Source: an uncultured Rhodospirillales bacterium
Lineage (GTDB): Bacteria; Pseudomonadota; Alphaproteobacteria; Acetobacterales; Acetobacteraceae
Assembly (NCBI GenBank): GCA_903924855.1
Contig: CAIYCW010000100.1
Location: 1-56,554, forward strand
Direction: 5' to 3'
DNA length: 56,554 bases
Shown: piece after piece, positions 15,986 through 23,810 of the stretch
How positions within the stretch are numbered: position 1 is the stretch's first letter
Layout: the number at the start of each line of letters is the position of its first letter
The notes under the pieces: generated by a model
Told to the model about the DNA's origin: nothing
What the model saw: only the letters and a program-made list of their open reading frames with translations
Database searches by the model: none
Program-made: the position numbers and the translations under genes

Positions 15986-16852
15986 ATGAGTGACAAGGTC
16001 CTGATCTCCCCCGCCGAACTGGCCGCGATGATCCCAAGCCCCGATGTGGTGGTGATCGACGTGCGCAGCCCCGAGGCCTATGCCGCTGGCCATATCGCAG
16101 GTGCGGTGAACCTGTTCGACGTCTTCACCTTCCTCTCCACCTCCACCCCCGAAGGCATCACCGAGCTGCGCGCCACCTTCGCCAAATTCTTCGGCGATGT
16201 CGGCCTCTCCGGCAGCGAGGCGGCGGTGTTCGTCGAGGAAAGCATGAACAGCGGCTTCGGCATGTCCTGCCGCGGCTACTTCCTCATGCAGTTCCTGGGC
16301 TACCCCAAGGCACAGGTCCTGCATGGCGGCCTCGCCGCCTGGAAGGCCGCAGGCCTGCCCATCACCACGGATGTTCCCACCCCCGCCCCCAATACCTTCC
16401 CGGCGCAGGACACCGCCGAGGACATCATCATCGACTACAAGACCATGCTCGCAGCCCTCGGCGGCGACGTGGCGCTGGTCGATGTGCGCGACGTCGATGA
16501 ATGGGTCGGCACCTCCTCCTCGCCCTACGGGCCGGATTTCTGCCCGCGCAAGGGCCGCATCCCCGGCGCCCGCTGGCTCGAATGGTACCGCATGATGAAG
16601 CCCACGCCCGCGGGCCCGATGTTCAAATCGAAGGAAGAGATCCTGGCCGAGTGCGCAACCGTGGGCGTGACACCTGACACCCCTGTCTATCTCTACTGCT
16701 TCAAGGGGGCCCGCGCCTCCAACACCTTCGTGGCGCTGAAGGAAGCCGGCATCAAGGATGTGCGGATGTATTTCGGCTCCTGGAACGAATGGAGCCGCAA
16801 CCCCGAGCTTCCCGTCGAATCTGGCCTGCCGTTTGCACAGGCGGCCGAATGA
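15986..16852 (+). CDS. Sulfurtransferase with two rhodanese domains
   Basis: A 288-residue tandem rhodanese. The N-terminal domain (residues about 5-125) has VVVIDVRSPEAYAAGHIAGAV and LHGGLAAWKAAG. The C-terminal domain (about 145-275) has VALVDVRDVDEW, RIPGARWLEW and the active loop YCFKGARASNT with the persulfide Cys 238. Rhodaneses move sulfane sulfur, classically from thiosulfate to cyanide to give thiocyanate. An extra Cys 95 lies at the active-loop position of the first domain. AGGAG lies ten bases before the ATG. Its place immediately before a cyanate-type importer and cyanase suggests work on a CN-containing metabolite. Confidence 0.9.
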   Translation: MSDKVLISPAELAAMIPSPDVVVIDVRSPEAYAAGHIAGAVNLFDVFTFLSTSTPEGITELRATFAKFFGDVGLSGSEAAVFVEESMNSGFGMSCRGYFLMQFLGYPKAQVLHGGLAAWKAAGLPITTDVPTPAPNTFPAQDTAEDIIIDYKTMLAALGGDVALVDVRDVDEWVGTSSSPYGPDFCPRKGRIPGARWLEWYRMMKPTPAGPMFKSKEEILAECATVGVTPDTPVYLYCFKGARASNTFVALKEAGIKDVRMYFGSWNEWSRNPELPVESGLPFAQAAE

Positions 16853-16889
16853 CGGTGGCCGAATAACAGCCGCCGAACAACGGCAGGCC

Positions 16890-16913
16890 GTAGGGCGGGT
16901 CCACGACCCGCCC
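16890..16913 (+). repeat. REP-like hairpin
   Basis: GTAGGGCGGGT, loop, ACCCGCCC: an 8-bp perfect stem (16893-16900 with 16906-16913) preceded by the GTAG tetranucleotide seen at the foot of the REP copies at 20475 and 32039. It lies in the 116-bp gap between the rhodanese and binding-protein genes and could attenuate transcription between the two halves of the cluster. Confidence 0.6.
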
Positions 16914-16968
16914 CTTCGCGCGCAAAACCGGCCACGCACCCGCCCCACGACCGAGCCAAGGACCCAAA

Positions 16969-18312
16969 ATGAGCCGTTTTTCCTGCGAGATGTTTGATCC
17001 AAGCGTCGTCCACGGCCAGTCCTGCGGCTGTGCCGCGCACGGCGTCTCCACCACCACCGGCGAGGCCCGGATGAGCGAGATCGTCCGCTCCGCCGTGCTG
17101 CGCTCGGCCTTCCCGGATGCGCGCAAACGCCGCGCCTTCCTGAAATCCGTGGGCGGCGCCACCGCGGCCGCCGCCCTCTCGCAGTTCTTCCCGCTGGAGG
17201 CGGCCACCGCCCTCGCGCAGGACGCGCCGAAGAACATCGAGAAGCCCAACCTCAAGATCGGCTTCATCGCCATCACCTGCGCCTCGCCCATCATCATGGC
17301 GCAGCCGCTCGGTTTTTATGCAAAATACGGCCTCAATGCCGAGGTGGTGAAAACCGCCGGCTGGGCCGTGGTGCGCGACAAGGCGCTCAACCACGAATAC
17401 GACGCCTCGCACATGCTCAGCCCGATGCCCTTCGCCATCTCGCTCGGCCTCGGCTCGGTCCAGCAGGACTGGCAGATCCCCGCCATCGAGAACATCAACG
17501 GCCAGGCCATCACACTCGCCATGGCGCTGAAGGACCGGCGCGATCCGAAAACCTGGAAAGGCCTGCGCTTCGGCATCCCGTTCGACTACTCGATGCACAA
17601 CTACCTGCTGCGCTACTACCTGGCCGAAGCCGGCCTCGATCCGGACACCGATGTCCAGCTCCGCGTCATCCCGCCGCCGGAGATGGTCGCCAATCTGCGC
17701 GCCGGCAACATCGATGGCTTCCTCGGGCCAGACCCGGTCAACCAGCGCGCCGTGTTCGACGGGCTGGGCTTCATCCACATCCTCTCGCGCGAGATCTGGG
17801 ACGGCCATCCCTGCTGCGCCTTCGGCACCAGCAAGGCCTTCATCGCCGAGAACCCCAACACCTTCCTGGCCCTCTCCCGCGCCATCATCGACGCCACCGG
17901 CTACGCCAACAAGGCCGAGAACCGCGAAGAGATCGCCAAGGCCATCGCACCTGCCAACTACCTCAACCAGCCCGAGATCGTCGTCACCCAGGCGCTCACC
18001 GGAACCTATGCCGATGGCCTGGGCAACATCATCAAGCAGCCGCAGCGCGCGGGCTTCGATCCCTTCCCGTGGGAGAGCTTCGGGGTGTGGATCCTCACCC
18101 AGATGAAGCGCTGGGGACAGATCAAGGGCGACGTCGATTACGCAAGCGTGGCCCGCCAGGTCATGCTGGCCACCGACGCCCGCAAGCAGATGGAAGGCCT
18201 TGGTCTTGCGGCACCTGCCAGCAACGCCAAAACCTTCGTGGTGATGGGCAAAGCCTTCGATCCCGCGAAGCCCGCCGAGTATGTGGCCAGCTTCCCGATC
18301 AAGCGGAGCTGA
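16969..18312 (+). CDS. Tat-exported nitrate/cyanate-type ABC substrate-binding protein (CmpA/NrtA family)
   Basis: A 447-residue binding protein. The N-terminal 50 residues carry Cys 6, 19 and 21, then a twin-arginine signal RKRRAFLK at 52-59 and a hydrophobic stretch. The mature part has the CmpA/NrtA hallmarks: LKIGFIAITCASPIIMAQPLGFYAKYGL, NGQAITLA, KGLRFGIPFDYSMHNYLLRYYLAEAGL and FLGPDPVNQRAVFDGLG. The family binds nitrate, nitrite, bicarbonate or cyanate; cyanase two genes downstream makes cyanate the likeliest ligand. The long cysteine-bearing region before the Tat signal is also seen in some relatives as I recall, so I keep the ATG at 16969, which has AAGGA upstream. Confidence 0.9.
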   Translation: MSRFSCEMFDPSVVHGQSCGCAAHGVSTTTGEARMSEIVRSAVLRSAFPDARKRRAFLKSVGGATAAAALSQFFPLEAATALAQDAPKNIEKPNLKIGFIAITCASPIIMAQPLGFYAKYGLNAEVVKTAGWAVVRDKALNHEYDASHMLSPMPFAISLGLGSVQQDWQIPAIENINGQAITLAMALKDRRDPKTWKGLRFGIPFDYSMHNYLLRYYLAEAGLDPDTDVQLRVIPPPEMVANLRAGNIDGFLGPDPVNQRAVFDGLGFIHILSREIWDGHPCCAFGTSKAFIAENPNTFLALSRAIIDATGYANKAENREEIAKAIAPANYLNQPEIVVTQALTGTYADGLGNIIKQPQRAGFDPFPWESFGVWILTQMKRWGQIKGDVDYASVARQVMLATDARKQMEGLGLAAPASNAKTFVVMGKAFDPAKPAEYVASFPIKRS

Positions 18313-18313
18313 C

Positions 18314-19156
18314 ATGGGCCGCGTGAAATCCGCCTGGGCGGCGCCGATGCTCTCGGCGCTGATCCTGGTCCTGTTCCTCGCCGCCTGGCAGCTCGCGGTG
18401 CGGGACACCTCGCCCACCGCGGGCATGGACCCGGAATACGCCAAGCTGATGGGGGCCGCCGTCAACACCGGCAAATCCGCCCTCCCCACGCCAGGGGACG
18501 TGGCGGGCAAGCTCTGGGGCGCCATCCAGGACCCGTTCTACGACCACGGCCCGAACGACAAGGGCCTGGGCATCCAGCTCGGCTATTCGCTGGCCCGCGT
18601 GCTGCTCGGCTTCGGTCTGGCGGCGCTCGTGGCCATCCCGCTGGGCTTTGCCATCGGCATGGCGCCGGTGTTCGGCGCCGCGGTCAACCCGTTCATCCAG
18701 GTGCTCAAACCGGTCTCACCGCTCGCCTGGATGCCGCTTGCGCTCTACACCATCAAGGACAGCAACAAGTCGGCCATCTTCGTCATCTTCATCTGCTCGG
18801 TCTGGCCGATGCTGGTGAACACCGCCTTCGGTGTCGCGGGCGTGCGGCGTGAATGGCTCAACGTCGCCCGCACGCTGGAGGTCTCCGCCTGGCGCCGCGC
18901 CCTCTTCGTCATCCTGCCGGCCGCGGCGCCGACCATCTTCACCGGGATGCGCATCTCCATCGGCATCGCCTGGCTGGTCATCGTGGCCGCCGAGATGCTC
19001 GTGGGCGGCACCGGCATCGGCTATTTCGTCTGGAATCAGTGGAACAACCTCTCACTGGCGGACATCCTGCTCGGCATCCTGCTGATCGGCCTGGTCGGCA
19101 TGGCGCTCGACCGGCTGCTCGGCCTTGCCGCCAGCGCCGTCACCTGGCGGGAATAA
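18314..19156 (+). CDS. Nitrate/cyanate-type ABC permease
   Basis: A 280-residue inner-membrane permease of the NrtB/CmpB/SsuC family (BPD_transp_1). About six hydrophobic helices are visible. The EAA-type loop lies around residues 180-200 (VRREWLNVARTLEVSAWRRALFVILPAAAPTIFTGMR). The C-terminal IGYFVWNQWNNLSLADILLGIL matches NrtB. The ATG at 18314 begins one base after the binding-protein stop. It forms the membrane channel for the importer with the ATPase at 19160. Confidence 0.92.
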   Translation: MGRVKSAWAAPMLSALILVLFLAAWQLAVRDTSPTAGMDPEYAKLMGAAVNTGKSALPTPGDVAGKLWGAIQDPFYDHGPNDKGLGIQLGYSLARVLLGFGLAALVAIPLGFAIGMAPVFGAAVNPFIQVLKPVSPLAWMPLALYTIKDSNKSAIFVIFICSVWPMLVNTAFGVAGVRREWLNVARTLEVSAWRRALFVILPAAAPTIFTGMRISIGIAWLVIVAAEMLVGGTGIGYFVWNQWNNLSLADILLGILLIGLVGMALDRLLGLAASAVTWRE

Positions 19157-19159
19157 AAG

Positions 19160-20026
19160 ATGCGCCCCTATCTCTCCATCGAAGGCATCGCCCGCCGCTA
19201 CGGCGAACGCACCGTCTTTCGCGACCTCTGGTTCGGCGTCAACCGCGGCGAATTCGTCTGCCTGATCGGCCATTCCGGCTGCGGCAAGACCACCATCCTC
19301 AATATCCTCGCCGGCCTCGAAGCCCCCGATGACGGCGCCCTGGTGATGGACGGCCACGAAGTCTCCGGCCCCTCGCTCGACCGCGCCGTCATCTTCCAAT
19401 CCCACGCCCTCTACCCCTGGCTCACCGCCCTCGGCAACGTCGCCTTCGCCCTTCGCTCGCGCCATCCAAAGATGCCGAAATCCGAGATCGAGGCCCGCGC
19501 CCGCGCAGCCCTCACCCTGGTCGGCCTCAAGGACGCGGCCGATCAGAAGCCCAGCGAACTCTCCGGCGGCATGAAACAACGCGTGGGCATCGCCCGCGCC
19601 CTGTCCCTCGAACCCGCCATGCTGCTGATGGACGAGCCCTTCTCAGCGCTGGACGCCCTCACCCGCGGCACCCTGCAGGACGAGGTCGTGGGCCTGGTCG
19701 GCGGCGGCAAACAGACCGCCTTCATGATCACCCATGACGTGGACGAGGCGATCCTGCTCGCCGATCGCATCATCCTGATGACCAACGGCCCGGATGCCCG
19801 CATCGCCGAGATCGTCACCAACCCGATGCCCCGGCCGCGCGACCGCACCAATCTGCACCGCCAGCCTGGCTATTACGCGCTGCGCAACCACATCGTCGAT
19901 TTCCTGGTCACCCGCTCCCGGCTGCTGGCGGGCACCAGACCCGAAGGCTGGACCGGCCGGGACGTGCCGCACATCACCCCCACCGATCCCGTATCTTCCC
20001 AACCGCTGGAGACAATCGCCCCATGA
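19160..20026 (+). CDS. Nitrate/cyanate-type ABC ATP-binding protein
   Basis: A 288-residue ATPase. Walker A is GHSGCGKT (37-44), the Q-loop region reads VIFQSHALYPWLTALGNV, the signature is LSGGMKQRVGIARAL, and Walker B with D-loop is LLMDEPFSALD, followed by the switch MITHDVDEA. This is the NrtD/SsuB/CmpD pattern. It has about 30 extra residues at the C-terminus compared with minimal ATPases. Its stop overlaps the cynS start (ATGA), so importer and cyanase are translationally coupled. Confidence 0.93.
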   Translation: MRPYLSIEGIARRYGERTVFRDLWFGVNRGEFVCLIGHSGCGKTTILNILAGLEAPDDGALVMDGHEVSGPSLDRAVIFQSHALYPWLTALGNVAFALRSRHPKMPKSEIEARARAALTLVGLKDAADQKPSELSGGMKQRVGIARALSLEPAMLLMDEPFSALDALTRGTLQDEVVGLVGGGKQTAFMITHDVDEAILLADRIILMTNGPDARIAEIVTNPMPRPRDRTNLHRQPGYYALRNHIVDFLVTRSRLLAGTRPEGWTGRDVPHITPTDPVSSQPLETIAP

Positions 20027-20472
20027 ACGACGCCAAGACCGAACTCGGCCAGAAGATCCTCAAGATCAAAAAGCAGAAGGGCCTGAAATGGGCCGATATC
20101 GCCACCCATATCGGCTACGCCCCGGTCTGGACCTGTGCTGCCTGCCTCGGCCAGATGAGCATGCTGCCGGAAACCGCCGCCAAAACCGCTGCCCTGCTCG
20201 GCCTGTCCGATGATGAGGCGGACATCCTGGCCTCCATCCCCTATCGCGGCTCGCTGCCCACCGCCGTGCCCACCGACCCGCTGATCTACCGCTTCTACGA
20301 ACTCATCCAGGTCTACGGCACCACCTGGAAGGAAATGATCCACGAGGAATTCGGCGACGGAATCATGTCCGCCATCGATTTCGACATGACCCTCGACCGC
20401 CAGCCCGACCAAAAAGGTGACCGGGTGAAGATGACCCTGAGCGGTAAATTCCTGCCGTACAAGCGTTACTGA
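20023..20472 (+). CDS. cynS: Cyanase (cyanate hydratase)
   Basis: A 149-residue cyanase. The catalytic triad is conserved: Arg 90 and Glu 93 in YRFYELIQVYGTTWK and Ser 116 in DGIMSAIDF. These correspond to Arg96, Glu99 and Ser122 of E. coli CynS. The N-terminal half is the helix-turn-helix-like domain that builds the decamer. The enzyme converts cyanate and bicarbonate to carbamate, and so to ammonia and CO2. It is the last gene of the TetR-controlled cluster and overlaps the ATPase stop. A REP doublet follows 3 bp after the stop. Confidence 0.97.
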   Translation: MNDAKTELGQKILKIKKQKGLKWADIATHIGYAPVWTCAACLGQMSMLPETAAKTAALLGLSDDEADILASIPYRGSLPTAVPTDPLIYRFYELIQVYGTTWKEMIHEEFGDGIMSAIDFDMTLDRQPDQKGDRVKMTLSGKFLPYKRY

Positions 20473-20474
20473 CC

Positions 20475-20557
20475 GTAGGGCGGAAGGGCGAAGCCCCTCC
20501 GCCAAAGGATCTCAACGCAAAACCGTTCGGCGGAGGCGCTGCGCGCTTCCGCCCTAC
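20475..20557. repeat. REPIN: two inverted REP hairpins
   Basis: Two 29-nt hairpins face each other (20475-20503 and 20529-20557). Each starts with GTAG at its outer foot and follows GGCGGA-x-NNNN-loop-N'N'N'N'-x-TCCGCC. The inner stem is GGGC/GCCC in the first and GCGC/GCGC in the second; the copy at 32039 has ATGC/GCAT, so the inner pairs covary. This is the design of REP doublets mobilised by REP-associated tyrosine transposases. The GTAG of the second copy supplies the TAG stop of the convergent isoaspartyl-peptidase gene. Confidence 0.8.
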
Positions 20558-21489
20558 GCCACCAACTCTTCCCGGTAGATCGCGCTCAACGCCCGGCCAT
20601 CCACCCCGATCACCCCGCGATACATCCCCGCCGAGTTGAACGGCAGGGACACATTGCCCGCGTGATCAACCGCCACCAGCCCACCGGACCCGCCGATCAC
20701 GCCCAGATCGGCCACCACCTTCTCGGAGGCCACGGTCAGGCTCTCCCCCAAATATTTCATCCGGCTTGCGATATCATGTGCCACCGCATGGCGGATGAAC
20801 CACTCGCCGTGGCCTGTGGCCGAGATCGCGCAGGTCGCGTTGTCCGCCCAGGTGCCGGCGCCGAACACCGGCGGATCGCCGACGCGTCCTGGCGCCTTGG
20901 CGGTCATCCCGCCGGTCGAGGTCGCCGCCGCCAGATTGCCGTGGGAATCGCGCGCCACCGCCCCCACCGTGCCGTGTTTGTCCGCATCATCGCGCGTGTC
21001 GGCGGCAAGCTGGCGCCTTCGTTCCAGCTCATCCTGCAGTGCCTGCCAACGCCGTTCGGTGTGGAAATACGCGGCCGGCACGAATTCCAGACCCGCCTGC
21101 CGGCAGAAATCCTCCGCCCCGCGCCCATGCAGCAGCACATGCTCGGACTCCAGCACCGCCCGCGCCGCGCGGATCGGGCTGCGCGGGCCCAGAATACCCA
21201 CCACCGCCCCGGCATTGAGGTCCGAGCCATCCATGATCCCGGCATCCAGCTCATGCTTGCCGGCCGAGGTGTAAACCGCGCCATGCCCCGCGTTGAACAG
21301 CGCGTCATCCTCCAGCGCCACCACCGCCTCGGTCACCGCATCCAGCGCCGACCCGCCCCCTGCCAGCACCTTATGCCCGGCCAGCAGCGCCCGGCGCAGC
21401 CCCGCGTGATAGGCCGCCTCCAGCTCCGGGGTCATCGTGCTGCGCCTTATGGTCCCGGCCCCGCCATGGATCGCAAGAACAAAGCTCAT
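20554..21489 (-). CDS. iaaA: Isoaspartyl peptidase / L-asparaginase (Ntn hydrolase)
   Basis: A 311-residue precursor of the plant-type asparaginase family. AIHGGAGTI opens the protein, FNAGHGAVYTSAGKHELDAGIMDG is the alpha-subunit core, and autocleavage should occur before the Thr of DKHGTVGAVA, the nucleophile in EcAIII. The beta-subunit keeps TSTGGMTAKAPGRVGDPP and STGHGEWF-like ATGHGEWF. It hydrolyses beta-aspartyl dipeptides and asparagine. It is the last gene of the peptide operon and overlaps the PsiE-like gene (ATGA). In E. coli iaaA likewise sits beside gsiABCD, though there it comes first. Its stop codon lies inside a REP element. Confidence 0.92.
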   Translation of the reverse strand: MSFVLAIHGGAGTIRRSTMTPELEAAYHAGLRRALLAGHKVLAGGGSALDAVTEAVVALEDDALFNAGHGAVYTSAGKHELDAGIMDGSDLNAGAVVGILGPRSPIRAARAVLESEHVLLHGRGAEDFCRQAGLEFVPAAYFHTERRWQALQDELERRRQLAADTRDDADKHGTVGAVARDSHGNLAAATSTGGMTAKAPGRVGDPPVFGAGTWADNATCAISATGHGEWFIRHAVAHDIASRMKYLGESLTVASEKVVADLGVIGGSGGLVAVDHAGNVSLPFNSAGMYRGVIGVDGRALSAIYREELVA

Positions 21490-21995
21490 TTCATCCCTCC
21501 CGGCTGATGGCTGCGGCGCAGAATGAAGATGGCGATCACCATCACCAGAATAAGAAACCCCAGCACGCCCAGCTCCACCATGGTGGCGTTGAACACTTCC
21601 TGCGACCCATCCGCCCATTTCGACGGTGAATTCACCTGTGACGCCTCCAGCGTGATCGCCAGCATCCGCCGGATCGACGCGATCAGCCCGACCACCAGAA
21701 ACGGCTCGCACACCAGCGTGCCCTCACGGAAGGACACCCGCACCGTGTGCAATATCTCCACAATCATCAGCACAAACAGCAGCCGGTCCACGGTTTCCAC
21801 GATCGCCTCGGGATCGGCCACGTTCAGCACGGTGTGCCACAGCGACAGCGCCGCACTGCCCACGCCCACCAGCGCCGTCAGCCCCAGCAACAGGCCGAGC
21901 ACCAGATAGGCCCCAACCTCGATCCGCAGAAAATTGCGCGCCGCAAACGATGCCAGGTTGCGCGTTTCAAAATCGCCTTGCTCGTCCCGGTCCAT
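21486..21995 (-). CDS. PsiE-like four-helix membrane protein
   Basis: A 169-residue membrane protein with four hydrophobic segments: YLVLGLLLGLTALVGVGSA, LLFVLMIVEILHTVRVSF, EPFLVVGLIASIRRMLAITLE and LGVLGFLILVMVIAIFIL. The pattern EILHTV...CEPFLVVGLIASIRRML matches the phosphate-starvation-inducible PsiE family (PF06146), whose function is unknown. The ATG at 21995 is used; a longer frame runs into the antisense of dppA. It lies between the D-aminopeptidase and isoaspartyl-peptidase genes and overlaps the latter, so it is a true member of the operon although its role there is unclear. Confidence 0.8.
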   Translation of the reverse strand: MDRDEQGDFETRNLASFAARNFLRIEVGAYLVLGLLLGLTALVGVGSAALSLWHTVLNVADPEAIVETVDRLLFVLMIVEILHTVRVSFREGTLVCEPFLVVGLIASIRRMLAITLEASQVNSPSKWADGSQEVFNATMVELGVLGFLILVMVIAIFILRRSHQPGGMK

Positions 21996-22023
21996 CGCTC
22001 GCCCCCCCGTCAACCACGCCGCC

Positions 22024-22842
22024 TCAGCGCAACAGCTGCGCCATCGCCGAAATGGTGTTGATCCAGCCCAGCACATCTCCCATGGCACCCGCCTGAAAGC
22101 GTACAATTTTCGGCGAAACCCGCTCCGCGACCGGGATCAGCGCTGCCAGATCGGCCAACGCCACCCCCGTCAGCTCGATCTCCAGCACATAGGGCGCCGC
22201 GATCACCGCGGGCCGGCAGGCGCCCACATCGCGCACCGCCGCCATCGCCCCCGCCCGGATCGCCATCCGCGCCCGTTCCGGCGACAGCGCCCGCGCCGCG
22301 CGCTGGCCCAACGCCGTCTTCACCGTCACAAGCTGTGCGCCCGGAAACATCGCCCCGCACTGCGCCATCAGCCGGTCATCGCCGGACAGCAACGCCACCG
22401 GAACACCCAGGCTGCCCGCATAGGCGCCATACAGTGTCGCCTCCGCGCAATCGATGCCGTTGACCAGAATGCGCGCAAAGGCAAACCCGTTGATGGTGTG
22501 AGACAGCACGCCATGCTGCCCGGCGCCTGCGTGATAGCCGGTGAAGAACACCGCATCGAACCCGGCCTCCAACCCCGCGCACATGCCATAGGGTTTCGGC
22601 CGGCCCAGAATCAGCTCGGCGCGCGGGTCCAGCGCCTCCGGCAGAAGGTTCAGCTGCGGCCCATGGCTGTCATTGACCACCACCAGCGTCGCCCCGCCTG
22701 CGAAGGCGCCATCGATCGCGGCATTGACCTCCTCGGTCATCAACCGCCGTGCCCGCTCATATTCCGCATTGCCGGGCTGGCCATGCGCCGGCACCACCAC
22801 GCCTGCCACACCCTCGATATCGGCCGAGATATAGATCTTCAT
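22024..22842 (-). CDS. dppA: D-aminopeptidase of the DppA family (peptidase M55)
   Basis: A 272-residue zinc D-aminopeptidase. KIYISADIEGVAGVV carries the metal ligands Asp and Glu, VVVNDSHG the next site, and FFTGYHAG the later His, as in Bacillus subtilis DppA. The enzyme releases N-terminal D-alanine from D-Ala-D-Ala and related peptides. The ATG at 22842 overlaps the stop of the P1-aminopeptidase gene (ATGA), so both are coupled to the importer genes upstream. This links the importer to wall-derived or other D-peptides. Confidence 0.93.
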   Translation of the reverse strand: MKIYISADIEGVAGVVVPAHGQPGNAEYERARRLMTEEVNAAIDGAFAGGATLVVVNDSHGPQLNLLPEALDPRAELILGRPKPYGMCAGLEAGFDAVFFTGYHAGAGQHGVLSHTINGFAFARILVNGIDCAEATLYGAYAGSLGVPVALLSGDDRLMAQCGAMFPGAQLVTVKTALGQRAARALSPERARMAIRAGAMAAVRDVGACRPAVIAAPYVLEIELTGVALADLAALIPVAERVSPKIVRFQAGAMGDVLGWINTISAMAQLLR

Positions 22843-23810
22843 GACGGCTCCAATGTCTCGCGCAACCCGGGGCGCGCATGCCCGTCCCGCCCGGTCGTGG
22901 TCTCGGCCTGCATCAGCGCATCGCGCACCGCATCCTCGGTCGCATCCGCCATCGCCTGAAATGCCAGGTCGAGCTTCGCCTCCGCCATCATCCGCACCGC
23001 CAGGATATCCGATTTCGGCGCCATCGGCAGATTGTTGGCGGTGGAAAACCCGATCGCCACATCGCCGCTGCCATGGCCCCAATAACTGCCCACCCGCGCC
23101 AGCCCCACACCAAACCGGCGAATGACGCGCCGCAGCTGCCGATGATCCAGCGGCAGATCGGTCGCCACCACCACAATCACCGAGCCATGTTCCGGCACAG
23201 GCAAGGAGGGTGGTGCCAGCCTGCGCCCATCGTCCAGCCGCAGATCGCCGCTGCGGCCGAAATTGCACTGCGCCAGCACCCCCAGCGTGTGCGCGGCGCC
23301 ATCGAGCATGATCGTGCGGGACGCCGTGCCGATCCCGCCCTTGAAGCCGAAACAGCTCATCCCGGCACCGCCGCCCACCGCGCCGCGGGCGAACGCCACC
23401 CGCGCATCGTCCAGCGCCGCCAGCGCGTCCGCCTCCGTCACCGCCATCGCCTGGATGTCGTTCAGATACCCGTCATTGCACTCCCCCACCACCGGGTTGA
23501 CGGTCGAGATCCGCCGCCCGATCTGCGGATTGCTGGCAATCGCCCGCCGGATCAGCGCCTGCGCGCACACGCCCACCGAAAACGTGTTGGTGAGCAGAAT
23601 CGGCGTCTCCAGCTGGCCCAGCTCGTCCAGCTGCATCAGCCCGACACTCTTGCCAAACCCGTTCAACGTGACGGATGCCGCCATCACCTTGTCGCGGAAC
23701 AGATCACCGCCATGCGGCACAATCGCCGTCACCCCGGTGAGAATGTTGCCCTGCCGCAGCGTGCGATGCCCGACCAGCACACCCGGCACATCGGTGATCC
23801 GCCCCGTCAC
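22839..23810 (-). CDS. P1-family aminopeptidase (DmpA/BapA type)
   Basis: A 323-residue Ntn-type hydrolase precursor of the S58 family. RITDVPGVLVGH opens it, NPVVGECNDGYLNDI is the family signature, and self-cleavage is expected before a Ser in the RSGDL/NFGRSGDL region, making the N-terminal nucleophile of the beta-subunit. Relatives cleave N-terminal D-Ala, L-amino acids or beta-amino acids from short peptides. The GTG start at 23810 overlaps the permease stop (GTGA). With DppA and isoaspartyl peptidase it makes a set of enzymes for unusual peptide bonds. Confidence 0.9.
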   Translation of the reverse strand: MTGRITDVPGVLVGHRTLRQGNILTGVTAIVPHGGDLFRDKVMAASVTLNGFGKSVGLMQLDELGQLETPILLTNTFSVGVCAQALIRRAIASNPQIGRRISTVNPVVGECNDGYLNDIQAMAVTEADALAALDDARVAFARGAVGGGAGMSCFGFKGGIGTASRTIMLDGAAHTLGVLAQCNFGRSGDLRLDDGRRLAPPSLPVPEHGSVIVVVATDLPLDHRQLRRVIRRFGVGLARVGSYWGHGSGDVAIGFSTANNLPMAPKSDILAVRMMAEAKLDLAFQAMADATEDAVRDALMQAETTTGRDGHARPGLRETLEPS

